Of a DNA stretch of 64,000 nt, positions 51,101 through 59,727 are shown in pieces. The DNA lies in the NCBI RefSeq assembly GCF_003254645.1, contig NZ_PNFD01000001.1:930001-994000 (forward strand). Direction: 5' to 3'. A program made the translations under genes and the position numbers. Every line of letters starts with the position of its first letter. The stretch's first letter is position 1. The stretch comes from Microbacterium suaedae (GTDB lineage Bacteria > Actinomycetota > Actinomycetes > Actinomycetales > Microbacteriaceae). The notes under the pieces are model-generated. The model did no database searches. It was not told the DNA's origin and worked only from the letters and a program-made list of their open reading frames with translations.

Positions 51101-51132
51101 CCACGCGGATCCCACTGGGGCTTGTCCTTCAC
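45154..51132 (-). CDS. giant cell-wall-anchored surface protein with tandem DUF11-like repeats
   Basis: A 1992-residue exported protein. GTG 51132 has AAGGAG upstream. A long signal peptide (about 1-48: basic start, then MVAAATAVILVAGLISAPQL, cleaved near ATAAGE) is followed by a large beta-rich N-terminal half (50-1000). Six tandem sandwich repeats of about 140-150 residues follow. Each opens with a K-containing strand (IDIAKTVSEGP, IIVEKSVSSGP, ILIDKSVVDAP) and a T(V/I)xYx(V/I)xxxN(D/N)G strand, as in DUF11/isopeptide-type domains. The C-terminus has LSSTG, a hydrophobic helix (VSMVLLAAGVLTLFGGAVALIV) and RRRRSRE, a sortase anchor of LPXTG type with Ser replacing Pro. A role in adhesion is likely. 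It diverges from a LuxR-type regulator. Confidence 0.88.
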   Translation of the reverse strand: MKDKPQWDPRGWMRWDALAKRTRMVAAATAVILVAGLISAPQLATAAGEPTPASGEPEYEMTGAWLDQPETVGRGEPVVAEWRINVNDSGTPAGNDFVENVTASFALGSAVFHDVPDVCLTDGVEPASGISDDGTTLTCNFGAVRMGTALVLQTPVVPTGSTGEEVTLEGAVGDHFVELPPVEILNDFAMDMYFGQNTNFQDWDEPTNPSSVVVNTQWTLRLAKGSDAGPNSVTYPLTITTQDGSSVSVGADEREQYGQHVGCGPFNDWQSADGHPFSGRPDVPARNAPFVDDCTLTQTGANTFDLTLSGIDYSLLTVPTEDSSENPLPPNWDAIASGTLWFEVSTDAAGSISVVADPVTYEAPTGQTFVDPAGNNTTNKSYTLPGAWAASWGRIYTGSGGNYWDDSYRVPTGTEVEQRTTNRPGQGHADDETFGNCLVLDSDYVTYTSTQVAGWDPSDGFTFEYGPGESGDYLFEWFTGDTGDPDQFDCGSGTWVTEEPADLSTITAVRVSFDWARYAETASDRIVLYAYSTIDADVQAGQDVWMFGSAMKGDDVWRGPETSRVVTPTADARYPNTNGRRDILRVVAALPYIEKEAAESSITVGVPAEFTLTYAATGSALLPPTMDGFEIRDRLPLGMTYVAGSADPEPTITTDGEGRQVLDWRIDGVATNVEHQLTYQAIADASVEPGTALTNTSWARMGATETRPDAGDWSTPAESTVTTTTNGYTSILKTSDVDYIPNEDGDGSGTGSWTVQLESFDPTPQAYTDTIDVLPYNGDDRGTSFSGSYVLDDVVLQDGGTVYYTNADVSTVSDDPADPSNGSAGDVTGNTVGWTTDPLADATAIRVIGGEFASGDTFTFQIVIAVDGAVGEDVFWNSAQARAEHTELVMRTSAPLLVANHYAAELKKYVQDADGEWRDAQDVSDFPRYRAGDEVPYRIVIENTGQGTLTNVEISDDQLPAEGPFFVEELIPGDIETFEYTMTLPADIGDEFVNTACAVTDTPPDAEEPPTIDCDPAGIEVVGDPKHAKEILSAKPIGEGEWEILYGITVSNPTAQSTAYTLEDELRFTDEATITSAEVTASPDGVSLEEPAWNGQDELVIASEVPLAGNDDEGYTEHVYEVAVVASVPLSIEGAGGDPDPTACGEDAAASLDRAFTNTTSLTDPLGGVDEDWACAPIPSIDIAKTVSEGPVANGDGTWTVLYDIVATNDGAADGVYSVTDKMTADGDLVVETGAVVTSPEGVTPSGSWTGLGADHDAPENVIATDVMLAAGEAHTYQVEVVFSLDTADGVPAVTSCDAADDSGGGLSNAAQIEHNDLTDDAEACVTVADIIVEKSVSSGPTENGDGTWTVVYDVVATNNGPAAGTYDVYDQLRYGDDVQLESAEVVSGPDGVTLSEEWTGSGAEPDAVENLIAGEVAIEAGASHTYRVQTIVSLDEAEAEPLSLTCPEPGSGENGGLANGAMLDHNGYVVTDEACAELPLIEIAKSLQGAVLPIDGETGVYDATYEITVTNRGPGAGSYDLDDSLTVGEGVAVIGVQDVSTDAPDSVGINDAFGTNGEERIVTGQPIAGADGASVVHTYSVTIRYALDLSQVEDPGDAASCTTDDGAVADGSLHNVATVTWNGQPEDDDECVVAGKPVLDKQLVSADPIGDGRWEVVYELTVGNTGAARTVYDLDDEFLFAPEVEVVRTEAAGPEGIEIDESFDGEQNQRLATDVELAGIDDEGYAPHIYRVTVLADVPLRFADAAPDGTGSAACTAAPGENRLEQALNNAATLTDETGGEQTDTDCAPLPSILIDKSVVDAPTSNEAGEWTIEYELVVSNDGAAVGEYDLVDRLRFGAGIDVSEAEIVGAPEGVNLAGSWTGQGENGADDNLVAAGVVLPAGAAHTYRVEVTATVDGDAADATTYACADLGSGEAAGFANTAGVAHNDLVDDAEACAIPDEPESPSDLSSTGGTVSMVLLAAGVLTLFGGAVALIVARRRRSRETLDELM

Positions 51133-51296
51133 GAGAGCTCCTTCGATGCGTCGGTCACACGTGGCGCGCAGGCAACATGCACGTGACTCCCAGTCGATCG
51201 GTCGTCACGCTCGGCGTTCCATCGTCGTCGTCGAATTCACCCGGCGATTCACCCGCCCTTCTTCCCCGGCACCTCTCGGGCTCTAAGATCGCGATC

Positions 51297-53939
51297 GTGC
51301 GAGGAACATCCAGCGAAACCAGGTCCACCCCCGCCTCCGGAGTCACCGGCACAGCCCCGCACGAGTTGGCGTTGCAACCACCTGGCGCGCCGCGCGCGCC
51401 ACGAGACTTGATCTCACGCGCCCGATTCGATCGCTGGATGGCGCTCCACCGCGAGCAGGGGATCGTCATGGTGTGCGGCGGCGCGGGAAGCGGAAAGACC
51501 TCGGCGCTCGTCGCGTGGGCCCAGAACGAAGTCGCCCGCGGCTCGCGGATAGCCTGGGTGACCCTCGACACCGAGCTCCGGCAGCGCGAGGTCTTCTGGA
51601 GCGCGGCGATGCAGCGACTCGCCGCCGCGGGATCCGACATCGACGACGATCTCCTCCGAGCGCTTCAGCAGCCGCCGGGCGCCATGACCCGGGCGCTCCT
51701 CCCCCTGCTCCTGGCCCAGTTCTCTCCCGATCGCGAGAGAGCCACCCTCGTGGTCGATCGAGGCGATCTCGCCGTTGAGACGCCGCTCTCCGACGACCTC
51801 ATCTCCCTGTCGACGCAGGGCTCCTCCCTGCGGATCGTGTTCACGACACGTCGGAGCCCCGACGCGATCCCGGACGACGAGCGCACGCGGCACCGGTTCG
51901 CCGCGAGCCCTCCCGAGCTGCTGGTCTTCGACCGTGAGGAGACCTCGGCGCTGGCGGCGTTCTCAAACCGGTCCCACACAGACCACGACATCGAAGTCCT
52001 CCACGCGGCGACGGGCGGATGGCCGCTTGCCGTGCGCGCGGAACTCGACGATCGCGCGACGTCTCCCGCCCACCGCACGGTGGGATCCGCCACCCAGCAG
52101 ATCGGCGCCCGCCTGGTCGACGAACTGCGCACGGATCCGAGCTTCCCGTCACTTCTGCCGCTGTCCGTCGCGGAAGTGCTCGACGAGCCCCTCGCGCGGG
52201 CCCTCGGCGCGTCCGACGACACCCTCCGCATGATGGACGACTGCGCGATTCGGGGCCTCGGATCGTGGGAAGACGATGGGCAGCGGAGGCGGTTCCGATT
52301 TCAGCCCGTGCTACGGAAGGCGCTGCGGCAGGAGCTCACAGCAGCTCACCCGCAGACCGCCCGCCGTTCTCTGGCGGCTCTCGCCGCCGAGCTCGAGGAG
52401 CGCGACGAACGACTCGCCGCATTCGCCGCGTCGATCGACGCGGAAGACTGGGCCCGAGCCTCGCGGCTCTATCGCCGTCGGATGAGCGGGCTCGCGGTAC
52501 GCGAGACCGCCCACTCCGAGATCCTTCGTCGCATCCCGCCGTCGGCGCAACGGGAGCATCCCCTCCTGATGTTCGCCGTCGCCCACGACGACTTCATCAT
52601 GGGGCGTCATGCAGCGGCCTTCCGCGGCTTCGAGCGCTTTCTCACCACGGCAGCTGAGCTGGGGCGATACAGCGCACGCCCCTCCGTCGACACGGCATGG
52701 ATCCAGTGCTTCGTCACGTTGACTCTCCGACTCCTAGGGCGTCACGACAAGGCGGCATCTGCCACGATCCGGCTGATGGGGATCCTCGAGCAGGTCGACG
52801 ATCCGACGCGAGAACTGGACGAGGCCGCTTCGATGTTCCTCAGCCAGGCCGCGGTATCGCTCTTGATGGCCGACCGGAGCGAGCGAGCGCTGACAGCGCT
52901 CGACGAAGCCGGGATCGACGTGCTCCCGGATCGTCCCGTCGTCGAACGCGCTCGCATCTTCTCGATGCGCTCGCTCGTGACGTCGCAGCGCGGCGAGATC
53001 GCGACGACGACGCAGTTGCTCGACGAGCTCGGGGATCTTCCTCTTCCGCCCGGCTACGGCGCCGCGTGCACGACGGTCCCGTCAACGATCGCAAACGCGC
53101 GCGCCCTCATCGAACAGGGCCGCGGTGAGGCGGCGGAAGAGCATCTCCGCCCGGCGGAAGCGTATCGGCGGGCCTCCGAGTTCTGGCCGTATCTGCTGGA
53201 GTGCGCCGTTCGGGCGCGCCTCCTGCGAGTCGGCCCCGCGGAGACGCTGGCGTTCCTGGACCAGCAGCTGGCGGGCGTCCTCACTCACCTGCGCGCCAGC
53301 GTCACGACGTCTGCGATGCTGACCACATTGCGGATCGACCTGCTTCTGGCCCAGCAGCGCATCGTCGACGCCCGGCTCTGCCTCGCCGAATCACCGCACC
53401 GGCGATCGCGCCTCTCGGATCTCGCGCGGGCTCGCGTCAGGCTGTTCGACGGAGACGCCGCGAGCGCGGCATCGATCGCAGCGCGTGCGCTCCGGCTTCC
53501 CGGCACCCCTCTGCAGGAGATGTCCTTCAGCCTGATTGCTGCAGCGGCAAGCCTCCGATTGTCCGACGACGAACAGACGGTGATCCGGCATGTGTCTCGG
53601 AGCGTCGATATCGCGCACCGCGAGAACCTGTCGTCCCCTTTCACCACGATTCCCGGCGCCGACCTGCAGGCGGTGCTCGCACACGCACCTGATCTCCGCA
53701 TCGACATCCCGCTGTTCCCGGGATATGCCATGGGGGCTCCGGTCCATGTCGATCTGACTCCCCGCGAACGAGTCGTCCTCGACGCGATCGCCGAGGGCCG
53801 CTCCGTCGCCGAGACCGCCGCAGAGCTCTCGGTGTCGGCCAACACCGTGAAAGCGCAGCGCCGTTCGCTCTACCGCAAGCTCGGTGTCAGCAGCAGCGCC
53901 GCAGCTCTCGACGAAGCGCGTCGTCGGCACGTCTTCTGA
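51297..53939 (+). CDS. MalT-like large ATP-binding LuxR-family regulator
   Basis: An 880-residue regulator of the LAL/MalT type. An AAA+/STAND ATPase occupies residues about 35-330 (Walker A CGGAGSGKTSALVAW near 60, Walker B TLVVDRGD near 150), a helical TPR-like region fills 350-800, and a C-terminal LuxR HTH covers 815-875 (LTPRERVVLDAIAEGRSVAETAAELSVS, NTVKAQRRSLYRKLGV). GTG 51297 is favoured over ATG 51177, because TAAGAT lies seven bases upstream and the 40 preceding residues are Ser-rich and featureless. It is divergent from the surface-protein gene, its most obvious target. The inducer is unknown. Confidence 0.87.
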   Translation: MRGTSSETRSTPASGVTGTAPHELALQPPGAPRAPRDLISRARFDRWMALHREQGIVMVCGGAGSGKTSALVAWAQNEVARGSRIAWVTLDTELRQREVFWSAAMQRLAAAGSDIDDDLLRALQQPPGAMTRALLPLLLAQFSPDRERATLVVDRGDLAVETPLSDDLISLSTQGSSLRIVFTTRRSPDAIPDDERTRHRFAASPPELLVFDREETSALAAFSNRSHTDHDIEVLHAATGGWPLAVRAELDDRATSPAHRTVGSATQQIGARLVDELRTDPSFPSLLPLSVAEVLDEPLARALGASDDTLRMMDDCAIRGLGSWEDDGQRRRFRFQPVLRKALRQELTAAHPQTARRSLAALAAELEERDERLAAFAASIDAEDWARASRLYRRRMSGLAVRETAHSEILRRIPPSAQREHPLLMFAVAHDDFIMGRHAAAFRGFERFLTTAAELGRYSARPSVDTAWIQCFVTLTLRLLGRHDKAASATIRLMGILEQVDDPTRELDEAASMFLSQAAVSLLMADRSERALTALDEAGIDVLPDRPVVERARIFSMRSLVTSQRGEIATTTQLLDELGDLPLPPGYGAACTTVPSTIANARALIEQGRGEAAEEHLRPAEAYRRASEFWPYLLECAVRARLLRVGPAETLAFLDQQLAGVLTHLRASVTTSAMLTTLRIDLLLAQQRIVDARLCLAESPHRRSRLSDLARARVRLFDGDAASAASIAARALRLPGTPLQEMSFSLIAAAASLRLSDDEQTVIRHVSRSVDIAHRENLSSPFTTIPGADLQAVLAHAPDLRIDIPLFPGYAMGAPVHVDLTPRERVVLDAIAEGRSVAETAAELSVSANTVKAQRRSLYRKLGVSSSAAALDEARRRHVF

Positions 53940-54537
53940 GCCGACGACGAACGCCGTCCGCGCCCCGCTCAGGGATCCAGCCGACGCCCCTCGTACGGGA
54001 GGAGGCGCGGCGGCGGCTATGCCTGGCCGTCGCTGCGCCTCGGACGATGGCGTGATCCGAGAATCCGCATCCCTGGTCCGCCCCTGCGCATGTCCCCGCA
54101 TCCCCGCCGGGGCACGGAAGCGGGGGCGCGCAGGATCCCTTCCGACCGCTCACTGCACGAGCGACCCGACGATTCTTCCCCTCGCCTGCGCGAGAACACA
54201 GCGGACGGCTGGGAGAAAGCGCTCATCCTGAGCGGCCCACGCGCACCGATGGACAGGCCCTGCGTCGGCCAGAAGACCGAACGTCCCTGCGACAAAGCGT
54301 CGCTCGCGACCGCGCTATGGTCGATCCACTGCAGATGCACCTCTCACCCATTCGGGTGCATCACCGATGCTTCGCCGGCACCTCCGGGTCACGCAGCCAC
54401 GACACGACGACACCTGTCGCGGTGACGACTCGATTCGGGCAATTCGAACCCGGATCCTCCGGCCCTCCGCCGTGCACCATCTTCCGGTGACGCGCAGCCT
54501 TCCGCGCTCTTCCGGTTCGACCATGAGGAGACTCCTC
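53940..54537. other. 598-nt region upstream of the acetolactate synthase gene
   Basis: No convincing protein gene is seen. A hairpin GATGCACC...GGGTGCATC lies at about 54332-54362, shortly after a possible -10 (TATGGT at about 54317), leaving a leader of about 200 nt. This could be an attenuator, but I see no leader peptide rich in branched-chain residues and no T-box sequence. Confidence 0.4.
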
Positions 54538-56448
54538 TTGCCCACGAACGTCATCCCGTCCTCGCCCAGCACTGGATCGTCCGGCCCCGCCCTGCGCCCA
54601 TCATCGACACCCCCGCTTCCGACGCTCACCGCCGATGCCTCGATGACCGGCGCCGAGGCCGTCGTGCGGTCGCTCGAGCTCCTCGGAGTCACCGACGTGT
54701 TCGGGATCCCGGGAGGGAGCATCCTCCCGGTGTACGACGCCCTTCTCGACTCCGACCGGATCCGGCACGTGCTCGTCCGCCATGAGCAAGGCGCCGGTCA
54801 CGCGGCGGAAGGCTACGCGTCGGCTTCCGGTCGGCTCGGCGTCGCCATCGCGACGAGCGGTCCGGGAGCAACGAACCTCGTGACCGCGATGATGGACGCG
54901 AAGTCCGACTCGGTGCCCCTGCTGGTGATCACCGGCCAGGTCCCGTCGCACCTCATCGGCACCGACGCCTTCCAAGAGGCGGACATCGTCGGGATCACGG
55001 CGCCGATCACGAAGCACTCGTTCCTTGTCACGGACGTATCCGAGATCCCCGGAACGATCAGCAAGGCGCATCGTCTTGCGCTCAGCGGACGACCGGGCCC
55101 CGTCCTCGTCGACATCCCGAAGGACGCCCAGCTGAATCGGGCGCCCTTCCACTGGCCGCAAGAAGGAATCGAGCATCTCCCTCAGACACCCCAACCTCAT
55201 CGCGGGCAGCTCGCGAAGGCCGCGTCAGAGATCGCACGCTCCCGCCGGCCCGTGCTGTACGTCGGCGGCGGTGTCGTGCGGGCACGGGCCGCAGAAGAGC
55301 TCCGCGAGCTCGCTGAGCTCACGGGAATACCCGTTGTGACGACCCTGATGGCGCGCGGAGCATTCCCCGACTCGCATCGCATGAATCTCGGGATGCCGGG
55401 GATGCACGGCAGCATCCCCGCCGTGATCGGGTTGCAGAAGTCAGACCTGCTCATCGCCATCGGCGCTCGTTTCGACGAGCGCGTGACGGGAGAACGCGCC
55501 CTTTTCGCTCCGCAAGCGCGCGTCATCCACATCGACATCGATCCGGCCGAGATCTCGAAGCTTCGGCAAGCGGATGTCCCGATCGTCGCGGACGCCCGCG
55601 CAGGAATCGCAGGTCTGACCGCTGCGATCCGGGAGACCAGCTCCTCGCCACGGCGACTGGACGAATGGTGGCGGTTTCTTGACGGGCTCGCCCGCGAGTA
55701 TCCCTTGGGATACACGGCGACCTCCGACGGCTTGATCGCACCGCAGCACGTCCTCAGCCGGATCAGCGCGATCACGGGCCCGGAAGCGATCTATACCTCG
55801 GGCGTCGGGCAGCATCAGATGTGGGCCGCGCAGTTCATCTCGTTCGAGCGTCCGAACTCCTGGCTCAATTCCGGGGGCGCGGGCACCATGGGCTACTCGG
55901 TTCCGGCGGCTATGGGAGCCAAAGTGGCAGACCCAGAACGAGTCGTCTGGGCGATCGATGGCGACGGGTCATTCCAGATGACCCACCAGGAGCTCGCAAC
56001 GTGCGCGATCAATGACATTCCGATCAAGGTGGCGGTGATCAACAACTCGTCTCTCGGAATGATCAGGCAATGGCAGAAGCTCTTCTATTCCGAGCGCTAT
56101 TCGCACAGCAACCTGGATGACGGACCGCGGAGATCCCGGATCCCCGACTTCGTGAAGCTCGCCGAGGCGCACGGATGCGCGGCGCTTCGCGTCGAGCGGG
56201 AGAGCGATGTGGATGCCGCGATCACCGCGGCGCTGGCCATCGACGACAGGCCCGTCGTCATCGACTTCGTCGTCAGCGCCGACTCCATGGTCTGGCCGAT
56301 GGTCCCCCAGGGCGTGGGGAACAGCGCGATCCAGTATCGGCGCGACTATGACCTCGCTTTCAGCGGAGAGGAGGAACTCCCGCGAAACGGCCTGCGCCGC
56401 CAGAATGGTCTTCAGCAGTCTGTGGACGAGGAGAGGGAGATCACGTGA
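54538..56448 (+). CDS. acetolactate synthase large subunit-like ThDP enzyme
   Basis: A 636-residue ThDP enzyme with all three domains. In the PYR domain, [17 protein letters not shown] holds the catalytic Glu near residue 80; the central FAD-type domain covers about 235-360; the PP domain has the ThDP motif [29 protein letters not shown] near 480. [22 protein letters not shown] and [15 protein letters not shown] agree with the biosynthetic AHAS catalytic subunit (two pyruvate to acetolactate). The TTG at 54538 is preferred, with GAGGAG seven bases before it; an in-frame ATG lies 15 nt upstream. No ilvN or ilvC follows. Instead an AraC regulator overlaps its stop, so it may be a specialised paralogue. 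Confidence 0.85.
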   Translation: MPTNVIPSSPSTGSSGPALRPSSTPPLPTLTADASMTGAEAVVRSLELLGVTDVFGIPGGSILPVYDALLDSDRIRHVLVRHEQGAGHAAEGYASASGRLGVAIATSGPGATNLVTAMMDAKSDSVPLLVITGQVPSHLIGTDAFQEADIVGITAPITKHSFLVTDVSEIPGTISKAHRLALSGRPGPVLVDIPKDAQLNRAPFHWPQEGIEHLPQTPQPHRGQLAKAASEIARSRRPVLYVGGGVVRARAAEELRELAELTGIPVVTTLMARGAFPDSHRMNLGMPGMHGSIPAVIGLQKSDLLIAIGARFDERVTGERALFAPQARVIHIDIDPAEISKLRQADVPIVADARAGIAGLTAAIRETSSSPRRLDEWWRFLDGLAREYPLGYTATSDGLIAPQHVLSRISAITGPEAIYTSGVGQHQMWAAQFISFERPNSWLNSGGAGTMGYSVPAAMGAKVADPERVVWAIDGDGSFQMTHQELATCAINDIPIKVAVINNSSLGMIRQWQKLFYSERYSHSNLDDGPRRSRIPDFVKLAEAHGCAALRVERESDVDAAITAALAIDDRPVVIDFVVSADSMVWPMVPQGVGNSAIQYRRDYDLAFSGEEELPRNGLRRQNGLQQSVDEEREIT

Positions 56449-57449
56449 CGTGCACTCCGCCGCAGGATTCGGGGCGCGTGTCTCTCCCACGCCGTCACGG
56501 CCCCATCGGGGCTGTCACCGAAGACGGCGAAGCGTCGCGGGAACAGCAGAGCGATGCCTGGATCCGAGTCGTCTTCGTCCGGCGCGGGAACGCCAAGATC
56601 TCCTGGGCTCACGGCTCCCGCACCGTTTACAGCGGCGACGTCGCCCTCATCGGGCCGCGTGCATCAGCGACGATCTCGGATCGCGCGGAAGCGACCACCA
56701 CGACGCTCTTTCTCGACTGGCAGTATGCAGTAGACCAGGTCTACTGGCAGAGTTTCGGTTTCGTCGAGGACCGCATCGAGGCCGCGAAGATCCTGAATCG
56801 GGCCTATGCCCCAGGTGTGCTGTTCGCTCAGTTGCACGCATCGCAACGAGAGGTCATTGAGCCTCGGATCGACCGGATCGCTGAACTCTGCGCGGCCCCG
56901 TTGACACGAACGTGTAACTACCTCATCAACGCACATTTCCACGAGGTCATGAGCGTGCTGGTGACGTCGCTTCCTCCCGTTCTCGCCCCTCCCGGCGATC
57001 CCGAGGAGATACTCCCCTTCGACGCGCCAACCGCGGTCCTGGAGCCCCACGGAACGCGGCCCGAAGCGCGCCTCGCGTCCGCGCTCCTGCGCAACGCCCC
57101 CTCCCGGCGCTGGACTCTCGACGAGCTGGCGGCTGCCGTCAGCCTGTCAACATCGCAGCTATGTCGCGTCTTCGCGGACACCTACGGGCAGACTCCGCGC
57201 GCCTATCTCGCGGATACCCGGCTCACGCTGCTCGCGGACATCCTGCGCGACACCGAGATGCCCGTGACAGCAGCGATCCGCCACGTCGGCTGGACGAACC
57301 GCGGCCACGCCTCTCGACGCTTTCGAGATCGGTTCGGCCTCACGCCATCGGACTACCGCGAGGCGATGAGCCGACGAACTGCTCCTCCGGAGACGGAACC
57401 GCACGGCTCGCGCTCGGACTCGGCACGCTCCCGAACGCGCGCTCGGTAG
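56445..57449 (+). CDS. AraC-family transcriptional regulator coupled to the acetolactate synthase gene
   Basis: A 334-residue regulator. Residues about 30-215 form a cupin-like sensor ([32 protein letters not shown]), and two HTH motifs at about 225-320 give the AraC domain ([33 protein letters not shown], then [33 protein letters not shown]). The GTG start overlaps the preceding stop (GTGA), so the enzyme and regulator are made together. An acetolactate synthase directly coupled to an AraC regulator is uncommon. The tail after residue 315 is disordered and Arg-rich. Confidence 0.88.
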   Translation: MTCTPPQDSGRVSLPRRHGPIGAVTEDGEASREQQSDAWIRVVFVRRGNAKISWAHGSRTVYSGDVALIGPRASATISDRAEATTTTLFLDWQYAVDQVYWQSFGFVEDRIEAAKILNRAYAPGVLFAQLHASQREVIEPRIDRIAELCAAPLTRTCNYLINAHFHEVMSVLVTSLPPVLAPPGDPEEILPFDAPTAVLEPHGTRPEARLASALLRNAPSRRWTLDELAAAVSLSTSQLCRVFADTYGQTPRAYLADTRLTLLADILRDTEMPVTAAIRHVGWTNRGHASRRFRDRFGLTPSDYREAMSRRTAPPETEPHGSRSDSARSRTRAR

Positions 57450-57510
57450 GGCCGCACTCCCGCGCGTGGACGATCCCTCGTAACCGACATGGGCGGGCGC
57501 CATGCGCACA

Positions 57511-58275
57511 TCACTCCGTGTTCCACAGCGCGCGGAAGAACGCGATCCGGCCGGGATCGGCGTCGACGCCATACCCCGCATACACCTCATCATCGACACC
57601 CTCGCCGTAGTTCCAGACCGTGCTCATCGCCAGGACGGCGAGATCGGCCCAGAAGTCCGCGACGCCGAGGGCGCCCAGATCGACATAAGCGACCGCGCGG
57701 CCGTCGGCGTCGAGAAGCGTGTTCGGGGCGCACGCGTCGCCGTGGCAGACGACGAGGCGCGCGGGATCCGGCTCCGCCGCCGTCAGGCGCGCGCGCTCGT
57801 CGGCATCGGCGATGCGCGCGAGGCGATCCTCATTCGACCACGTCCAGGGGCATTCGTCGACGGGCAGCGCCTCGTGCAGAGCGCGCAGACCCGCCCCGAG
57901 CGCACGGGCTGTCTGCGTCGGCGTCTCGGTCCAGGGAGCGAGCACGGCGGACGTGCCCGGGATCGTCTCCGTGATGAGCGCCCTCCCCTCGCCATCGCCC
58001 AGCAGCGCAACGACGGGCGGGACGGTCGCGTGTGCGGAGGCCCATCGGAGCCGCTCCGCCTCGGCATCGAGATCGGGCGGCGAGCCCACCGGCTGCCATT
58101 TCACGTGCCGCGGCGCATGCGTCCCGACGGCGGGCAGACGGAACGTCAGGCCTCCGTCGCCGTTGCGCCACACGGCCTCAGCACGATCGCCACCGGGCAG
58201 TGCCGCGACGAGCCCCGGGGTCTCGACGTTCGTCGGCACGTGCGCAAGGTCGCTCGGGATTCGCACGCCGCTCAC
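57511..58275 (-). CDS. aminoglycoside phosphotransferase (APH)-like kinase
   Basis: A 254-residue APH(3')-like protein. A small N-lobe has VKWQPVGSPPDLDAEAERLRWA and ALITETIPG. The catalytic loop VCHGDACAPNTLLDADGRAVAYVDLGALGVADFWADLA holds the catalytic Asp of HGD and the metal-binding Asp in VDLG (VDxG is usual). Full length for the family. GTG 58275 overlaps the stop of the YcaQ-like gene (GTGA). A resistance role is not assured; many such chromosomal kinases have other or unknown substrates. A fragment of a paralogue survives at 44945-45075. Confidence 0.83.
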   Translation of the reverse strand: MSGVRIPSDLAHVPTNVETPGLVAALPGGDRAEAVWRNGDGGLTFRLPAVGTHAPRHVKWQPVGSPPDLDAEAERLRWASAHATVPPVVALLGDGEGRALITETIPGTSAVLAPWTETPTQTARALGAGLRALHEALPVDECPWTWSNEDRLARIADADERARLTAAEPDPARLVVCHGDACAPNTLLDADGRAVAYVDLGALGVADFWADLAVLAMSTVWNYGEGVDDEVYAGYGVDADPGRIAFFRALWNTE

Positions 58276-59540
58276 ATCCCTCTCGCGTTCGGATGGTCGT
58301 GGCGCTCGGCGTCGAGGACCGCGGCGAGGTGTTCGGTCGCGTCGCCCCAGCGCGACACCGTGATGCGGTCGAGGCCCTGCCATTCCGCGGCACGCGCGAG
58401 CTCTGCCGCGATCCGTTCCGACGCGTGGCCGGTCGACGCGTGCTCCTCCCACCACGCAGACTGGACCCGCAGGGCGGACGAACCCCTGTCGGCCTTGAGG
58501 TCGATGCGCCCCACCACACGATCGTCGACGACGACGGGCAGCGAGTAGTAGCCGAAGCGACGCTTCGGCTGCGGCACGTAGATCTCGATCCGATAGTGGA
58601 AGTCGAAGAGGCGCTCAGCGCGATCGCGGAACCAGACGACCGGATCGAACGGCGTGAGCAGCGCCGTCTGCTCGATGCCGCGCGGCACGCGTGCATCGCG
58701 GTGGATCCACGCGGGAAGCGCGCGCCCTGCCGCATCAGTCCACCCCTCGACGCGCACCGGAGAGAGCTCGCCTGCCTCGACGAGATCATCGACGGCCTCA
58801 CGCACGGCGCGCTGGTCTCGCAGGCGGTAGTAGTCGTTCAGATCGGACAGCGAGGCGACGCCGGAGGCCTTCGCCGCCCGCCGAACGAGCTCGCGCACGG
58901 CATCCTGCCGAGGAGCATCCACGCCGAGCAGGTGTGCCGGCACGATGTGCTCGGCGAGCCCGTACACGCGTTCGAAGCCCTCGCGCCCCGCGATCGCAAC
59001 CTCGCCACCCGCCCACAGATACTCGAGAGCGCGCTTCGCATGATCCCAGTCCCACCAGGGGCCGCCGCGCGATGTGCGCACGACCGACTCGATATCGGCG
59101 GGCCGCAGCGGGCCGCGGTCGGCGAGCTCGGCGCGCACCCGCCCGATGACGTCGGCGTTGTCGGCCGCCCACGCGCCCCAGCGCCCGGATCGTGCCACGA
59201 CGTCGGCGCGGCGAAACCCCCACAGAGGCCAGTCGTCGGTGGGCATGAACGCTGCCTCGTGCGCGAGGTACTCGACGTAGGGCGCCGGCCGCTCGGCGCG
59301 CCCCTTCCGGAAGACGAGACGATCGAGGAGCGCGGGGTCGTACGGCCCGATCCGCGAGAACAGAGGCATGTAGTGCGACCGCGCGAACACGTTCACCGAG
59401 TCGATCTGCAGTACGCCCATGCGCGCGATCGCCGCAGACAGCGACCGGGTGGTCGTCGCCCCCGGGCGTGCCCCGCCCATCCCCTGTGCCGCAAGCGCCG
59501 TGCGCCGCGCCTCTGCCTTCGAAAGCGTCGTCCTCACCAC
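58272..59540 (-). CDS. winged-helix YcaQ-like protein (HTH_42 family, DNA interstrand crosslink glycosylase relatives)
   Basis: A 422-residue protein of the HTH_42/YcaQ family, whose members AlkZ and YcaQ unhook DNA crosslinks. LSKAEARRTALAAQG, LQIDSVNVFARSHYMPLFSRIGPYD, YVEYLAHEAAFMP, WAGGEVAIAGREGFERVYGLAEHIVP and LLTPFDPVVWFRDRAERLFDFHYRIEIYVP are shared landmarks. The active-site Q-x-D motif is present as QID in the LQIDSVN segment. The GTG at 59540 is chosen because TAGCGT lies seven bases upstream (59553-59548), a leaderless start that trims ten codons from the longest frame. It is followed by the coupled APH-like gene. Confidence 0.86.
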   Translation of the reverse strand: MVRTTLSKAEARRTALAAQGMGGARPGATTTRSLSAAIARMGVLQIDSVNVFARSHYMPLFSRIGPYDPALLDRLVFRKGRAERPAPYVEYLAHEAAFMPTDDWPLWGFRRADVVARSGRWGAWAADNADVIGRVRAELADRGPLRPADIESVVRTSRGGPWWDWDHAKRALEYLWAGGEVAIAGREGFERVYGLAEHIVPAHLLGVDAPRQDAVRELVRRAAKASGVASLSDLNDYYRLRDQRAVREAVDDLVEAGELSPVRVEGWTDAAGRALPAWIHRDARVPRGIEQTALLTPFDPVVWFRDRAERLFDFHYRIEIYVPQPKRRFGYYSLPVVVDDRVVGRIDLKADRGSSALRVQSAWWEEHASTGHASERIAAELARAAEWQGLDRITVSRWGDATEHLAAVLDAERHDHPNARGM

Positions 59541-59727
59541 ACGCACGACGCTATCCGGATCCTCCGACAAACGAAGGAGGCGCTGCTCTCAGCCGACCCA
59601 TAGGGGGCCTCCAGCGCTCACATGGCGGCCGGACGCACGATAGCCACATCCAACGCGGGAATAACGCCCCCACGACGGTCGTTATCCCGAATGTCCGACC
59701 AGAACCGTCAACCTGCGGAAGGACACT

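Noticed and set aside
51177..51296. ATG 51177 as start of the LuxR-type regulator
   Set aside because: The extra 40 residues are Ser/Pro-rich and featureless, and a -10-like box fits the GTG at 51297 instead.
54300..54537. T-box or branched-chain attenuator before the acetolactate synthase gene
   Set aside because: No T-box sequence, no leader peptide rich in Leu, Ile or Val, and no terminator T-run; only one hairpin.
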